40,625 nt of DNA from an uncultured Prevotellaceae bacterium (GTDB lineage: Bacteria; Bacteroidota; Bacteroidia; Bacteroidales; Bacteroidaceae): contig CAMZHV010000022.1 of NCBI GenBank assembly GCA_947307015.1, positions 1 to 40,625 of the forward strand, given 5' to 3'. Shown piece after piece: positions 15,801-24,495 of this stretch (position 1 is the stretch's first letter; every line of letters begins with the position of its first letter). A program made the position numbers and the translations under genes. Below the pieces are notes generated by a model. The model was not told where the DNA came from. It was given only the letters and a program-made list of their open reading frames with translations, and did no database searches.

Positions 15801-16523
15801 CGCCTGCAGGCCATCGAGAATTTCTCGGATTTGGGCAGCGGTATTCATATTGCCATGCAGGACCTTGACATCCGTGGTGCAGGAAATCTCTTAGGCGCCG
15901 AGCAGAGCGGTTTCATCGCCGACCTTGGTTATGAGACCTACCAGAAAATCCTGTCCGAGGCCGTCAAGGAGCTGAAAAACGACGAGTTCAAGGAACTCTA
16001 TGCCGAACAAGTGGCGTCAGGTGAGCTCACCAGTGGCGAGGCTTTTGTCGACGAGTGTCAGCTCGAGAGTGATATGCCGATGTCCTTCCCCGAGACTTAT
16101 GTGCCGGGCAGCACAGAACGGATGCTCCTCTACCGCGAACTCGACGGCCTCGAAGCCGACAGCGCCATCGAAGCTTTCCGCAAGCGGCTCATCGACCGCT
16201 TCGGGCCTATCCCCGAGACTGCCGAGGAACTCATCCGCGTCGTGCGTCTGCGCCGTCTGGGCAAGTATTTCGGTGCAGAGCGTGTCATGCTGAAAAACCA
16301 TCGGATGCGTCTTTATTTCCTCAAAGATGAAGATTCGCCCTTCTTCCAGTCGCCGGCCTTCGGACAAATCATCACTTATTTCTCCCTCCATCCCGCCGAA
16401 TGCCAGCTCGATGAGGTCAAGGGGCGCCGGTCAATGCTCATCCGTGGCATCGGCAGCGTCAAGGAAGCTTGCGACGTCCTCGAGGAGATATCGTCGATGC
16501 AGGAGCAGCCCGCAGAAGCGTGA
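12876..16523 (+). CDS. mfd: Transcription-repair coupling factor Mfd
   Basis: 1215 residues (E. coli 1148). Mfd removes RNA polymerase stalled at DNA damage and recruits UvrA. The UvrB-like region lies N-terminal (FILDDQEEAGYFYHDL, FPSTYRRA, QFAVRGSLVDVF). The polymerase-interacting domain is at about 505-565 (FEVGDYVVHVDHGIGRFGG). The translocase has VCGDVGFGKTEVAVRAAF (Walker A), LLIIDEEQKFGV (DEEQ), LTATPIPRTLQF, STTIIESGLDIPN and LHQMRGRVGRS. The C-terminal D7 domain follows. The extra length comes from low-complexity inserts encoded by DNA repeats at residues about 297-315, 345-375, 422-456 and 538-551; the last is inside the polymerase-interacting domain. All helicase motifs are intact. 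uvrA lies close downstream. Confidence 0.97.
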   Translation: MEITELQALFARHPQVKALARALANEKKRTIRLSGLQASSAAMVFASLSAAPAKTGKTVNASNSEVPCYPFFFILDDQEEAGYFYHDLVQVLGEERALFFPSTYRRAVKFGQRDAANEILRTEVLAKILSPLPCQGESLYIVSYPEAIAERVVSKKTLDESTLQIRVGEQVDISFVEQTLLTFGFQRTDYVYEPGQFAVRGSLVDVFSFSCEYPYRIDFFGDEVDSIRTFEVESQLSRGQQELISLVPELSEELTDRVPLSALLPTDTIVVAKDLTYVAERIGQIWDEGFSKQAEISLTPIPSPVGEGNFREGADTPALKRELLLIDAPAFEKGFAGFKRVEFLCNGQWTMDNGQLSSDAPKRRNIVHCPLSIDFSISPQPIFHKNFDLVTSTFKDYLAKGYTLYILADSQKQTDRLKAIFEDPPPTPPVKEGSGCAQVSNGVRLSPLRGSGERVFFTPVSKTLHAGFADNDLKICLFTDHQIFDRFHKYNLRSDRARSGKVALSLKELQEFEVGDYVVHVDHGIGRFGGLIRVPVNQAPLPNRGGAGGEAMQEMIKITYEHDDVVYVSIHALHKVSKYKGKEGEPPRISRLGTGAWERMKERTKSKIKDIARDLIRLYSRRREEKGFKFSPDTYMQNELEASFLYEDTPDQLKATNDVKADMERGRPMDRLVCGDVGFGKTEVAVRAAFKAAVDGKQVAVMVPTTVLAYQHFHTFSDRLRDLPVRVDYLSRARTSKQTRELLEDLAAGKIDILVGTHKLIGKNVKFKDLGLLIIDEEQKFGVATKEKLRQMKVNVDTLTLTATPIPRTLQFSLMGARDLSVIQTPPPNRYPIQTEVHTFSPELIAEAINFEMSRNGQVFIVNNRISGLPELEQIVHKYVPDARVAVGHGQMHPEDLENVMMAFASYDYDVLISTTIIESGLDIPNANTIIICNAHNFGLADLHQMRGRVGRSNKKAFCYLLAPPLGALPTESRRRLQAIENFSDLGSGIHIAMQDLDIRGAGNLLGAEQSGFIADLGYETYQKILSEAVKELKNDEFKELYAEQVASGELTSGEAFVDECQLESDMPMSFPETYVPGSTERMLLYRELDGLEADSAIEAFRKRLIDRFGPIPETAEELIRVVRLRRLGKYFGAERVMLKNHRMRLYFLKDEDSPFFQSPAFGQIITYFSLHPAECQLDEVKGRRSMLIRGIGSVKEACDVLEEISSMQEQPAEA
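13764..13818. repeat. GC-rich palindromic element in mfd
   Basis: TAGCCTCACCCCTATCCCC, then CTCTCCCGTGGGCGAGGGG. Read in frame as SLTPIPSPVGEGNFREGA. It has the same family pattern as the GH2 elements at 8521 and 8768. A weaker one lies at 13262-13290 (SPLPCQGESL). Confidence 0.8.
13910..13995. repeat. TGGACAA tandem/inverted element in mfd
   Basis: Three to four tandem copies of CAATGGA (13910-13941) are mirrored by ATTGTCC copies (13970-13995), so the whole can fold into a hairpin with arms of about 25 bases. It is translated in frame as NGQWTMDNGQ..NIVHCPLSID. Confidence 0.9.
14139..14242. repeat. Two inverted GC-rich elements in mfd
   Basis: GAAGACCCACCCCCAACCCC and CTCCCGTAAAGGAGGGG, then a spacer and a CTCTCCCC..GGGGAGAGGGTCTTTT end. 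Read in frame as [13 protein letters not shown] to LSPLRGSGERV. Confidence 0.8.
14487..14528. repeat. GC-rich palindromic element within the Mfd polymerase-binding domain
   Basis: GGCTCCCCTCCCTAACAGGGG followed by AGGGGCTGGGGGAGAG. Read as QAPLPNRGGAGGEAM between two strands of the CarD-like domain. Confidence 0.8.
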
Positions 16524-16602
16524 TACTGTTAAATTACACATACACCGACGCTCGAAACACAAAAAAGTGTCATCATCTGATACGTCATTCAGCGAAAATC
16601 CC

Positions 16603-16610
16603 TATATTTG
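16603..16610 (+). promoter_or_regulatory. -7 element for the type B-sorted protein and uvrA
   Basis: TATATTTG (TAnnTTTG) 24 bases upstream of the ATG at 16634. Confidence 0.65.
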
Positions 16611-16633
16611 CAGCCGTAAAAACAAGATAACTT

Positions 16634-17398
16634 ATGCGCAAACCATATTTTCATCGTTTCTTTAGCGAGCTCGCTACAACAGCACTCCTCGTCGTTGCCC
16701 TCTTCATGGCGACTTCCATGCAGGCGCAGACCTGTTCGCCGACAGCCGCCTTCAGCTACACCAACGAAGAAGGCGAGGCTGTTGAGGACGAGGAGGCCGA
16801 GAGCTATTCCGGCTCCGCGCCCGTCAAGGCCGTATTCCGCGCCAACCCTTCCGACTTAGGGGACTACAGCGGCCGCTATGAGTGGATCATCTACGAGCAG
16901 GGCAATGAAGCGAAACCGCTTGTTCACCGCTTCGAGGAAGACATCGAATACACCTTCATGACCAGCGGCACCTTCTATATTGAGCTCAAGGCCACCTTCA
17001 CTCAGGGCGATGACACCATCGTCTATCCTGAAGAAGGCGAGGAGCCACAGCGATTCACGGTGGTCATCGCCGAGTCGCGCCTGGAAATGCCCAATGCCTT
17101 TTCGCCAGGCGACAATGATGAGTTCAATAAGATCTACAAGGCCAAGAGCAACCACCAGAGCATCGTGGAGTTCAAGGCTACCATCTTCAACCGTTGGGGG
17201 CAGAAGCTCTATTCGTGGACTGACATCAATGGCGGCTGGGATGGCAAGGTCAACGGACGCGTCGTCAAGAACGGCGTCTACTTCGTCAATGTCGTTGCGA
17301 AGGGAGCCGACGGACGTGTCTATCATATCCGCAAGGATGTCAACGTCTTAACCCATTACACAGAAGCAAGCGATAATTCAGGCGGTACGGAACAATGA
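16634..17398 (+). CDS. Exported protein with gliding-motility-associated (type B) C-terminal domain
   Basis: 254 residues. It opens with a signal peptide (hydrophobic [17 protein letters not shown]). The middle ([18 protein letters not shown] to a FTVVIAES strand) looks like a PKD/Ig-like domain. The last 90 residues match the CHU_C/gliding-motility C-terminal domain: [54 protein letters not shown]. In Bacteroidetes this domain directs export through the type IX secretion system (type B signal). The role of this particular protein is unknown. The ATG of uvrA overlaps its stop by four bases, so the two are translationally coupled. Confidence 0.85.
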   Translation: MRKPYFHRFFSELATTALLVVALFMATSMQAQTCSPTAAFSYTNEEGEAVEDEEAESYSGSAPVKAVFRANPSDLGDYSGRYEWIIYEQGNEAKPLVHRFEEDIEYTFMTSGTFYIELKATFTQGDDTIVYPEEGEEPQRFTVVIAESRLEMPNAFSPGDNDEFNKIYKAKSNHQSIVEFKATIFNRWGQKLYSWTDINGGWDGKVNGRVVKNGVYFVNVVAKGADGRVYHIRKDVNVLTHYTEASDNSGGTEQ

Positions 17399-20300
17399 GC
17401 GACCAGCCAAAGATTGAGATTCTCGGCGCACGCGTCCACAACCTGAAGAATGTGGATGCCACCATCCCGCGCAACAGCCTCACCGTCATCACGGGGCTCT
17501 CGGGATCGGGCAAGTCGTCGCTGGCTTTCGACACCATCTACGCCGAAGGGCAGCGCCGCTACATTGAAACTTTCTCTGCCTACGCCCGCAACTTCCTCGG
17601 CGGTATGGAGCGCCCCGATGTGGACAAGATAACAGGTCTTTCGCCCGTCATCAGCATCGAGCAGAAGACCACAAACAAGAACCCGCGCTCCACCGTAGGG
17701 ACCACGACCGAGATCTACGACTTCTTGCGCCTGCTCTACGCCCGCGCTGGCGATGCTTTCTCGTGGCAGACGGGCGAGGCCATGGTCAAATACACCGAGG
17801 ATCAGATTGTTGACCTCATCGTCAACGACTACGCCGGCCATAAGATACAGCTCCTCGCGCCCCTCGTGCGCAACCGCAAAGGTCATTACCGCGAACTCTT
17901 CGACAGCACCCGCCGCAAGGGCTTCGTCTGGGTGCGTGTCGATGGCGAGATGATGGAACTGGTGCCCGACATGAAGGTCGACCGCTACAGCAACCACAGC
18001 ATCGAAGTCGTTGTGGATAGGTTAAGACCCACCCCCGACAGACCCACCCCCGAACCCCTCCCGTCAGGGAGGGGAGAGGCTGGCGCAGAGGATACAAGTG
18101 GAAACGCAAGTCTCCCCTTACGGGGAGATTTAGAGGGGTCTTCCCGCCTAAAGAAAAGCGTGGAGCTCTGCCTCAAGATGGGCGAAGGGTTGATGATGGT
18201 GCTCGACATGGAATCCGACACCGTCAAGCACTACTCCCGTCGCCTCATGTGCCCCACCACGGGCATGAGCTATGCCGATCCTGCGCCTCACAACTTCTCT
18301 TTCAACTCGCCGCAGGGCTGGTGTCCCCGCTGCAAAGGCCTCGGTTACGTCAACCTCATCGATGTCGCCAAGGTAATCCCCGACCGCTCGCTCTCTATCC
18401 GCGAAGGTGGTGTCGCACCCCTCGGAAAAGCTAAAAACACGATGATCTTCTGGCAGATGGAAGCCCTGCTCGAGCGCCATGGTGTCACGATGGACACGCC
18501 CCTCAGCGATGTCCCAGACGAAGCCATCGACGAGATCCTCAACGGCTGCCCCGAACGCCTCCGCATACCTGCAGCTATAGCCCACACTTCCAACGATTAT
18601 TACATCAGCTACGATGGCCTCGTGAAATATATCGAGATGATGCAGGACAACGAGTCCAGCACCACGGCGCAGAAATGGGCAGAGCAATTCTCCAAGACTG
18701 CCACCTGTCCCGACTGCCACGGCACCCGTCTCAATCGCGAAGCGCTTCACTTCCGCGTCGCAGGCAAGAATATCGCCGAACTGGCCGATATGGATATCAA
18801 GGATTTGCATGCGTGGATTTCCTTACTTCATGACCAATGTAATGAAGATTCTCCCGCCTCATCCCTCCTGTCCGCTCGTCAGCGCCAGATCGCTCCCGAG
18901 ATTCTCAAAGAAATCCACTCGCGCCTGCAGTTCCTCGTCGACGTGGGCCTCGACTACCTCAGTCTCTCCCGCGCCAGTATGAGTCTCTCCGGTGGTGAGA
19001 GCCAGCGCATTCGTCTTGCCACACAGATCGGTTCCAAGCTCGTCAACGTCCTCTACATCCTCGACGAACCCTCCATCGGACTCCATCAGCGCGACAACCG
19101 CCGCCTCATCCACTCCCTCAAGGAGCTCCGCGACACCGGCAACACCGTCATCGTAGTTGAGCACGACGAGGAGATGATGCGCGAGGCTGACTACATCATC
19201 GATATGGGACCCTTAGCTGGCCGCAAGGGCGGCGAAGTAGTCTTTCAGGGAACCTTTGAGGAATTGATAAGACCCACCCCCAACCCCTCCCGTCAGGGAG
19301 GGGAGTCCTCCGGCTTACCAGAGAATATCAACGCGCAGCCTCTCCCCTCCCGTCAGGGAGGGGAGTCCTCCGGCTTACCAGAGAATATCAACGCGCAGCC
19401 TCTCCCCTCCCTGACGGGAGGGGTCGGGGGTGGGTCTTTAACCCGCCAGTATTTAATTGGCCAACGCTCCATTGAGATTCCCACCATTCGTCGCATAGGC
19501 AACGGCCATGTCCTCGAGCTCCTCGGTGCCAGCGGCAACAACCTTCGCAACGTCGATGTTCGTTTCCCCCTCGGCACGTTCATCTGCGTCACCGGCGTCT
19601 CAGGATCGGGCAAGTCGAGTCTCATCAACGACACGCTCCAGCCCATCCTTTCTCAACATTTCTACCGCTCACTGCGCGATCCGCTACCCTACGGCAGTAT
19701 CAGCGGCCTCGAACATATCGACAAAGTTGTGAATGTCGACCAGAGTCCCATCGGACGCACGCCGCGCTCCAATCCCGCCACCTACACAGGCGTCTTCTCC
19801 GACATCCGCGACCTCTTCGTCGCCCTGCCCGAGGCACGCATCCGCGGCTACAAGCCCGGCCGTTTCTCCTTCAATGTCAGGGGTGGACGCTGCGAGACCT
19901 GCGGCGGCAACGGCTACAAGACCATCGAGATGAACTTCCTACCCGACGTCATGGTGCCTTGCGAGGAATGTCACGGCAAGCGCTACAACCGCGAGACGCT
20001 CGAAGTGCGCTTCAAGGGCAAGAGCATCGCCGACGTCCTCGACATGACCATCAACCGCGCCGTTGAGTTCTTCGAGAACCAGCCCGCCATACTCCAGAAG
20101 ATCAAGACGTTGCAGGACGTGGGCCTCGGCTACATCAAGCTCGGACAGTCCTCTACCACCCTCTCCGGCGGTGAAAGCCAGCGCGTGAAACTCGCCACGG
20201 AGCTCGCCAAGCGCGACACAGGGCGCACACTCTACATCCTCGACGAACCCACCACAGGCCTCCATTTCGAGGACATCCGCGTCCTCCTCGGCGTGCTCCA

Positions 20301-20505
20301 GCGCTTGGTCGACAAAGGCAACACCGTCATCGTCATCGAGCACAACCTCGATGTCATCAAGAGCGCCGACTACCTCATCGACCTCGGTCCCGACGGCGGT
20401 CGTGGTGGCGGTACCATCCTCGCCACCGGCACACCCGAAGCCGTTGCCCAATGCCCCACCAGCTACACCGCCGCCTTCCTCCGCGAAATCTTCAGCAAGC
20501 GCTGA
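17395..20505 (+). CDS. uvrA: Excinuclease ABC subunit A
   Basis: 1036 residues (E. coli 940). It is the damage-sensing ATPase of nucleotide excision repair, working with UvrB, UvrC and Mfd. First ATPase half: [20 protein letters not shown], signature [16 protein letters not shown], Walker [16 protein letters not shown]. Second half: [47 protein letters not shown]. The second zinc site is complete ([18 protein letters not shown]). The first keeps CPRC but has CPTTG in place of the other CxxC. The extra length is due to two repeat-encoded inserts, at about residues 210-252 and 624-682. The second lies just after the first ATPase half. It overlaps the upstream gene by four bases. Confidence 0.97.
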   Translation: MSDQPKIEILGARVHNLKNVDATIPRNSLTVITGLSGSGKSSLAFDTIYAEGQRRYIETFSAYARNFLGGMERPDVDKITGLSPVISIEQKTTNKNPRSTVGTTTEIYDFLRLLYARAGDAFSWQTGEAMVKYTEDQIVDLIVNDYAGHKIQLLAPLVRNRKGHYRELFDSTRRKGFVWVRVDGEMMELVPDMKVDRYSNHSIEVVVDRLRPTPDRPTPEPLPSGRGEAGAEDTSGNASLPLRGDLEGSSRLKKSVELCLKMGEGLMMVLDMESDTVKHYSRRLMCPTTGMSYADPAPHNFSFNSPQGWCPRCKGLGYVNLIDVAKVIPDRSLSIREGGVAPLGKAKNTMIFWQMEALLERHGVTMDTPLSDVPDEAIDEILNGCPERLRIPAAIAHTSNDYYISYDGLVKYIEMMQDNESSTTAQKWAEQFSKTATCPDCHGTRLNREALHFRVAGKNIAELADMDIKDLHAWISLLHDQCNEDSPASSLLSARQRQIAPEILKEIHSRLQFLVDVGLDYLSLSRASMSLSGGESQRIRLATQIGSKLVNVLYILDEPSIGLHQRDNRRLIHSLKELRDTGNTVIVVEHDEEMMREADYIIDMGPLAGRKGGEVVFQGTFEELIRPTPNPSRQGGESSGLPENINAQPLPSRQGGESSGLPENINAQPLPSLTGGVGGGSLTRQYLIGQRSIEIPTIRRIGNGHVLELLGASGNNLRNVDVRFPLGTFICVTGVSGSGKSSLINDTLQPILSQHFYRSLRDPLPYGSISGLEHIDKVVNVDQSPIGRTPRSNPATYTGVFSDIRDLFVALPEARIRGYKPGRFSFNVRGGRCETCGGNGYKTIEMNFLPDVMVPCEECHGKRYNRETLEVRFKGKSIADVLDMTINRAVEFFENQPAILQKIKTLQDVGLGYIKLGQSSTTLSGGESQRVKLATELAKRDTGRTLYILDEPTTGLHFEDIRVLLGVLQRLVDKGNTVIVIEHNLDVIKSADYLIDLGPDGGRGGGTILATGTPEAVAQCPTSYTAAFLREIFSKR
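18024..18143. repeat. Composite GC-rich repeat in uvrA
   Basis: AAGACCCACCCCCGACAGACC, CTCCCGTCAGGGAGGGGAGA, then CTCCCCTTACGGGGAG and AGAGGGGTCTTCC. Translated in frame as about 40 residues including [15 protein letters not shown] and [13 protein letters not shown] close relative lies outside genes at 33041-33158. Confidence 0.85.
19269..19439. repeat. 60-base tandem array closed by an inverted element in uvrA
   Basis: The block CTCCCGTCAGGGAGGGGAGT..CAGCCTCTCCCCTCC repeats with exactly 60-base spacing. It ends in an inverted element whose tail (GGGTCGGGGGTGGGTCTT) is the reverse complement of the start (AAGACCCACCCCCAACCCC). The protein reads [20 protein letters not shown] twice, then [11 protein letters not shown]. 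The period of 20 codons keeps the frame. Confidence 0.95.
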
Positions 20506-20569
20506 ACCCCAATATCAGACTATTTGAGTTTTCCTGCCTGCGCTGCTACGAAAAAAAGTTGCAAAAAAA

Positions 20570-20637
20570 GCGTCACATCGTCACACGTTTACACATTAAT
20601 AACCAATAATTTATCAAGATTTGTGACGAAGTGACGC
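20570..20637. repeat. Inverted repeat downstream of uvrA
   Basis: Arms GCGTCACATCGTCACA (20570-20585) and TGTGACGAAGTGACGC (20622-20637) differ at one base and flank an AT-rich 36-base loop. It may act as an mRNA end structure or be a repeat element. Confidence 0.75.
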
Positions 20638-20753
20638 TAAAATCCAACCTCTTCATGCGCGCGAAGCATGACCCACATATCCAACACGCCTCACCCACCC
20701 ACCTAAGCAACCCCATCCACTCACCAGTAAACATCTGCCATACATCTATATGA

Positions 20754-20785
20754 AAAGACTGTTCGACCCGGGTCAAACAGTCTTT
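20754..20785. terminator. Strong bidirectional terminator-like palindrome
   Basis: AAAGACTGTTCGACCC is mirrored by GGGTCAAACAGTCTTT: 32 bases, one mismatched pair, A-rich at the left and T-rich at the right. It lies between uvrA and the convergent island genes and could stop transcription both ways. Confidence 0.7.
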
Positions 20786-20816
20786 ACATTATATAGTGCA
20801 AGTCCCTTCAAGCTTA

Positions 20817-21015
20817 AACCCAAATCGGTCATTAGGCCGATATATAATATAATTAAGTTCTTTTTTACGGTCTATTGATGTCATCTTAGCATTTCTTTCG
20901 GCATCTTGTCCGCATTGCCATCTCGCCGTAGCCCGCTACGCCTTCGATAACAATATGGCCAATCTGCTCGAAACAAATACCAATCTGGCATCAATCCTAA
21001 TGACCGATTTGGGTT
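20817..21015. repeat. Perfect 20-base inverted repeat bounding a 199-base segment
   Basis: AACCCAAATCGGTCATTAGG (20817-20836) and its exact reverse complement (20996-21015). Internal short palindromes such as CGCCGTAGCCCGCTACGCC suggest folding. The right copy forms the last codons and stop of the Fic-like remnant. It could be a REP-type or miniature element at the island's left edge. Confidence 0.8.
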
Positions 21016-21415
21016 AAAAGATATTTCTGGCGTGGGTGTTGAGGTTTATCAGGATATAGCAGACGGACATAGCCCTCTGCGATGGCTGGATTCAAGTAAT
21101 TATCAATGAAGTTTGGACGATGCTTCATTCCGATCTTGTTCATAATTTGTTTCAATGTAAACTGTTCTTTACCTATTGCCATTATGATTGCATGAACTTG
21201 TTCGGTAACTTGTTCGGTACTTATCCTCAACTTGTACATTCTCAGGCATTTTCCACTCCTCTGGACCATTTATCATCATATACCTATTCTTCAATTCATT
21301 GTTCTCACCCAATAACAGGTTGCGGAAAAAACGAATCAGGAAGAGAGGTTCCTGTTTAACACCTTTCACCACATTGCGATAATTAGCTTTGTTGATATTG
21401 ATACCGGTTTCAGCA
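20997..21415 (-). pseudogene. Frameshifted C-terminal remnant of a Fic-like protein
   Basis: Two overlapping minus-strand frames look like one protein's C-terminal part. The upstream part (to about 21415) reads GININKANYRNVVKG and LFLIRFFRNLLLGENNELKN. The downstream part reads STEQVTEQVHAIIMAIG, LKQIMNKIGMKHRPNFID, NYLNPAIAEGYVRLLYPDKP, QHPRQKYLLT. The second pattern (TEQVTEQV, then HRPxFxxNYLxPAxxxG) is typical of the winged-helix tail of Fic or AlbA-type regulators. The frames switch near 21225, and a stop precedes the remnant. No N-terminal catalytic part is present. The Fic assignment is from memory of such sequences. Confidence 0.6.
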
Positions 21416-21523
21416 TTTTACATACATAATTCCGCCACAAAGAAACACCTCTTCCACATTCTATACAAATTTTTGGGATAAAAAATGAATGGTTAGCGAC
21501 CATCGACAGCGAAAGGTGACTTC

Positions 21524-21606
21524 TTAGGCTACGGCGAGAAGGAGGGCGGTGATGGCGGTGAGGTTATCAGCAGCCATTGTGATCCAAGAGTCGTGGTCAT
21601 TGCTGA
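21524..21606 (-). other. GC-richer fragment between the remnant and the defence cluster
   Basis: An open frame reads NDHDSWITMAADNLTAITAL then LLAVA and stops at 21524. Its base composition is much richer in G+C than the cluster that starts at 21607. It may be the 3' end of a lost backbone gene, which would place an island junction near 21605. No function can be assigned. The rest of 21016-21606 outside the Fic-like remnant shows no gene. Confidence 0.3.
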
Positions 21607-22314
21607 TTATTTCAATAGTCCCTTTTGTGTCAATTTTTCTATAATGGATTCTTTGTCTATTTCAAAATAAATTGCAAGTTGTTCTATTGTCATTCCTGAC
21701 TTGTAGTAGCCAATAAGTTGTACTTCCTCTTTAATAGTCCATCTCTTGTATTTCTTTTGTGGAATATCGACCTTTATCCTTTCTATCTCTTGAGTCTTTT
21801 TTAATTGTTCTAACTTATAGGCCTCTTCAGGGTTTATGTGTTCAGTAATTTCTTCAATATGCGGGACTTTTCCCTCGGGTAAATATTGGCGTGAAAAAAT
21901 CTCCTGTTTCACCTTTTCTAAGTCATTGAAAGAGTTTTCTCCATTCTCCATCAACTTCATTATATGATAGAAGCCTCCATTTGCATACTCATTAATAAGA
22001 TTGATAGCATCATTAGGATTTTTCATTATATCTAAGGTACCAGCCCTGGCTATTGCTAAACAAATAAGAGCCTGTGCGACTTTCTCGCCATCATTGTTTT
22101 TCATTGTGCTTAAGCTAAATGATTTATCAGCCAAAGGGGCTCCTAATGGACGTCTTTCATCACGAAGGAACCCAATAACAGCCGCCCATGCAAAGCACTG
22201 CCAGTAATATGCGAATACGTTATAATCTCCACCCTGTTTATTGGAGAATTGTACTATAACTTCTTCTCTTATCTTTTTCTCAAAAGAAAATTTGATATCA
22301 AAAATATTATCCAT
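21607..22314 (-). CDS. Uncharacterised protein with C-terminal helix-turn-helix, last gene of the dnd-linked cluster
   Basis: 235 residues. The N-terminal 150 are probably helical: YNVFAYYWQCFAWAAVIGFL, VAQALICLAIARAGTLDIM, NLINEYANGGFYHIMKLME. The last 45 (KRWTIKEEVQLIGYYKSGM, TIEQLAIYFEIDKESIIEKL) look like a Myb/sigma-4-like helix-turn-helix that could bind DNA. It has no signal peptide. Its ATG lies 10 bases after the SMC-like gene stop, so it is in the same operon. I do not recognise the N-terminal family. By position it would be the final component of a PbeABCD-like effector set, possibly a DNA or phosphorothioate recogniser, which is inference only. Confidence 0.8.
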   Translation of the reverse strand: MDNIFDIKFSFEKKIREEVIVQFSNKQGGDYNVFAYYWQCFAWAAVIGFLRDERRPLGAPLADKSFSLSTMKNNDGEKVAQALICLAIARAGTLDIMKNPNDAINLINEYANGGFYHIMKLMENGENSFNDLEKVKQEIFSRQYLPEGKVPHIEEITEHINPEEAYKLEQLKKTQEIERIKVDIPQKKYKRWTIKEEVQLIGYYKSGMTIEQLAIYFEIDKESIIEKLTQKGLLK

Positions 22315-22324
22315 AAAGAGTTGT

Positions 22325-24484
22325 CTACTTGAGTGTTTTAACGATTGTTGATACTTCCCATATTTCTGGCTTATCTCTCATTTGATATATTTGGCTGTCA
22401 AGCTGATAAATATGTGAGATTTTATCTTGATTGTAAAGGTCCTCATATTTGTCGCTCCCGACTTCGACATCTTTTGTCATTATAATCGATTGACCAAAAA
22501 TATCTTTTATACCCATAAGGTATTTATGTGTGGTACTTGGATCAAAACTGGAAGTTGGAGCGTCACTTATAAATGGATAATAAGTTCCTATAGCTTCCTG
22601 GTTAAGTGATAATAGGGCATTGATAATACTCATTTTCTTTCGATCTTCATGACTAGTGTTAAGCCCAGCGTCAAAAGTAATGGTATAATCTTCATTGATT
22701 TCCACTCTTCCCTTATAGCCATTATCATGCTCTGTAAAACGTTCGTAGAATAGATTAGCACGTTCTTCTATTTTCTGGAGCAAATCCTTTCGTGCTTTTT
22801 CCTGCACGTCTTTACATATGTCTGCCAAAAAAGTTGAGATGTTTTTCCACTCAGTTTCTGGAACTCTGATTATCGTACCTGACACATTGCCCATTTCTTT
22901 AAGTTTATTCTCTGCATCTTTCAATTGTGAAGTATAATCCTTAATCGAAGCTGTACATGAGTCAAGAAGACGATTCTGCTTAGCAAGTTCAGTACGTGAC
23001 GCGGAAATGTTGCGTTGAAGCGTTGGAACACTTTCTGCTTGTTTTCGAGGATCTACTCCATGTCTTCGCTTAACATCTTCTATTTTTGAATCATATGTAA
23101 TTTTAAGCTCGTGTTCTTTATTTCGCTTAGCAAATAGAGTCTCCACCTCATCTTCACTTTCTTGATATTGTTTATCAATTTTGGATAGACTTCTTAGCAA
23201 CGTCTCAGGATAATCCTGTATTTTCCCAACAAACATATTGAATTGTTTAGAGAATTCCAAATTATTACGATAATCTTCCAATTCCTTATAGTATTCATCT
23301 TGCATCTTCAGACGATTTAAAATCCATTGTATAGCATCTGGGTGATCGTCATCGACAGGTGAACCGCAGACAAAACAGCGATGATCCTTATTTAGTATCT
23401 CCTCCATTTTTTTGCGACTCGGCTCATCTATGTATTTTTTTTCTGGAACTGTATATTCAGTCTGTACGTGAGAATCAATAATAGTTTGGCTTTTCTTTAT
23501 CAATTTATCCACACCCCTTAGAATCCATAAAGAAGGAAGCAGCCGCCGCTGTTCATTATCAATTTCTGTTAGTCTTCCATTTATTTTTATTATTTCTTTT
23601 TCACATTCATCATATTTATGAGAAAGGTCGGCAAAACTTGCAACTCCGCTTACTTTCTCCTCATCAGTCGCGAGATGTAATTGAATTGTTTCGATATTAT
23701 CTCTTATTGTTTTCTCATTATCTTTCTCTCGGCCTATTTGCGTTTGCAACACACTGATTTTTGCTAAAAGTGATTTAGCCTCTGCATTCTGCTTATTCGC
23801 TTCTTTAAGTTTAGAAGTCTCTTGTTTTTCTATTTTTTCCTTAGCCTTAGAAATGATTGCTGTCAGCTTCTCATAAAATGGATAATATGAGATGTGTTTT
23901 ACTGCATCTTTTAGTGTACGTTTATCGCGGAAGTTAATTAATTCATCAAGCGATTCTCCTTGAAACCATATATATCCCCGAATTCCCTCTGGGAACAAAT
24001 CTGAAATTCTGTTCTCTGCTATTATCCCATTTTCAATCTTGGTACCTAATGGAGAGTCATATGTGACCTTAATATTAGCAGGCAACAAATTCCAAGCGCT
24101 GGATGAATCCCAATTTGTTGATATTTGACGTATGGCTACTACATTACGTTCTATCATATAGTTGATTCCCTTATCAGATGTGAGTTCAAGGCGTACGAAG
24201 CAATTTACCTGTTTATCTGGCATTGCCTCAAACAAAGCTTTCTTATTAATGAATTCATAATTGCTAAGTGCTTTATGTGAACTCTGATAAAGGGTATCCG
24301 TGGAGCACCAACCTTCACTCGTCACGTAAATCTTACCAAATAGAACCCAATAAAAAGCATTAAAAAGCTTTGACTTGCCCTTTCCACCATTTCCAATTAT
24401 CAAGTTAAGACCTTTTCCAAACTCTATGGTTTGTTCGTCATAATAAGATTGGAAATTATTGATTGTTATATTTCTGATGATCAT
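22325..24484 (-). CDS. SMC/Rad50-like ATPase with CxxC hook, dnd-linked effector component
   Basis: 719 residues. It begins MIIRNITINNFQSYYDEQTI with Walker A GNGGKGKSKLF at 31-41, as in RecF/Rad50/SMC proteins. Coiled-coil-type stretches occupy about 205-345 and 390-530. Between them CFVCGSPV (Cys370, Cys373) has the Rad50 zinc-hook pattern, implying metal-linked dimers. The C-terminal lobe has SIINALLSLNQEA in place of the usual LSGGQ signature, and a Walker B-like FISDAPTSSFD (639-648). It opens like DndD but is a distinct gene, and DndD lacks the hook. The 67-residue gene lies 11 bases upstream. It probably acts with the helicase against unmodified DNA or replication forks (inference). 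Confidence 0.88.
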   Translation of the reverse strand: MIIRNITINNFQSYYDEQTIEFGKGLNLIIGNGGKGKSKLFNAFYWVLFGKIYVTSEGWCSTDTLYQSSHKALSNYEFINKKALFEAMPDKQVNCFVRLELTSDKGINYMIERNVVAIRQISTNWDSSSAWNLLPANIKVTYDSPLGTKIENGIIAENRISDLFPEGIRGYIWFQGESLDELINFRDKRTLKDAVKHISYYPFYEKLTAIISKAKEKIEKQETSKLKEANKQNAEAKSLLAKISVLQTQIGREKDNEKTIRDNIETIQLHLATDEEKVSGVASFADLSHKYDECEKEIIKINGRLTEIDNEQRRLLPSLWILRGVDKLIKKSQTIIDSHVQTEYTVPEKKYIDEPSRKKMEEILNKDHRCFVCGSPVDDDHPDAIQWILNRLKMQDEYYKELEDYRNNLEFSKQFNMFVGKIQDYPETLLRSLSKIDKQYQESEDEVETLFAKRNKEHELKITYDSKIEDVKRRHGVDPRKQAESVPTLQRNISASRTELAKQNRLLDSCTASIKDYTSQLKDAENKLKEMGNVSGTIIRVPETEWKNISTFLADICKDVQEKARKDLLQKIEERANLFYERFTEHDNGYKGRVEINEDYTITFDAGLNTSHEDRKKMSIINALLSLNQEAIGTYYPFISDAPTSSFDPSTTHKYLMGIKDIFGQSIIMTKDVEVGSDKYEDLYNQDKISHIYQLDSQIYQMRDKPEIWEVSTIVKTLK

Positions 24485-24495
24485 ATTACTTCTTT

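Noticed and set aside
14370..15848. 492-residue minus-strand frame opposite mfd
   Set aside because: An antisense shadow of the Mfd helicase region.
20573..20776. 67-residue frame downstream of uvrA
   Set aside because: It spans the inverted repeat and the terminator-like palindrome, with no coding character.
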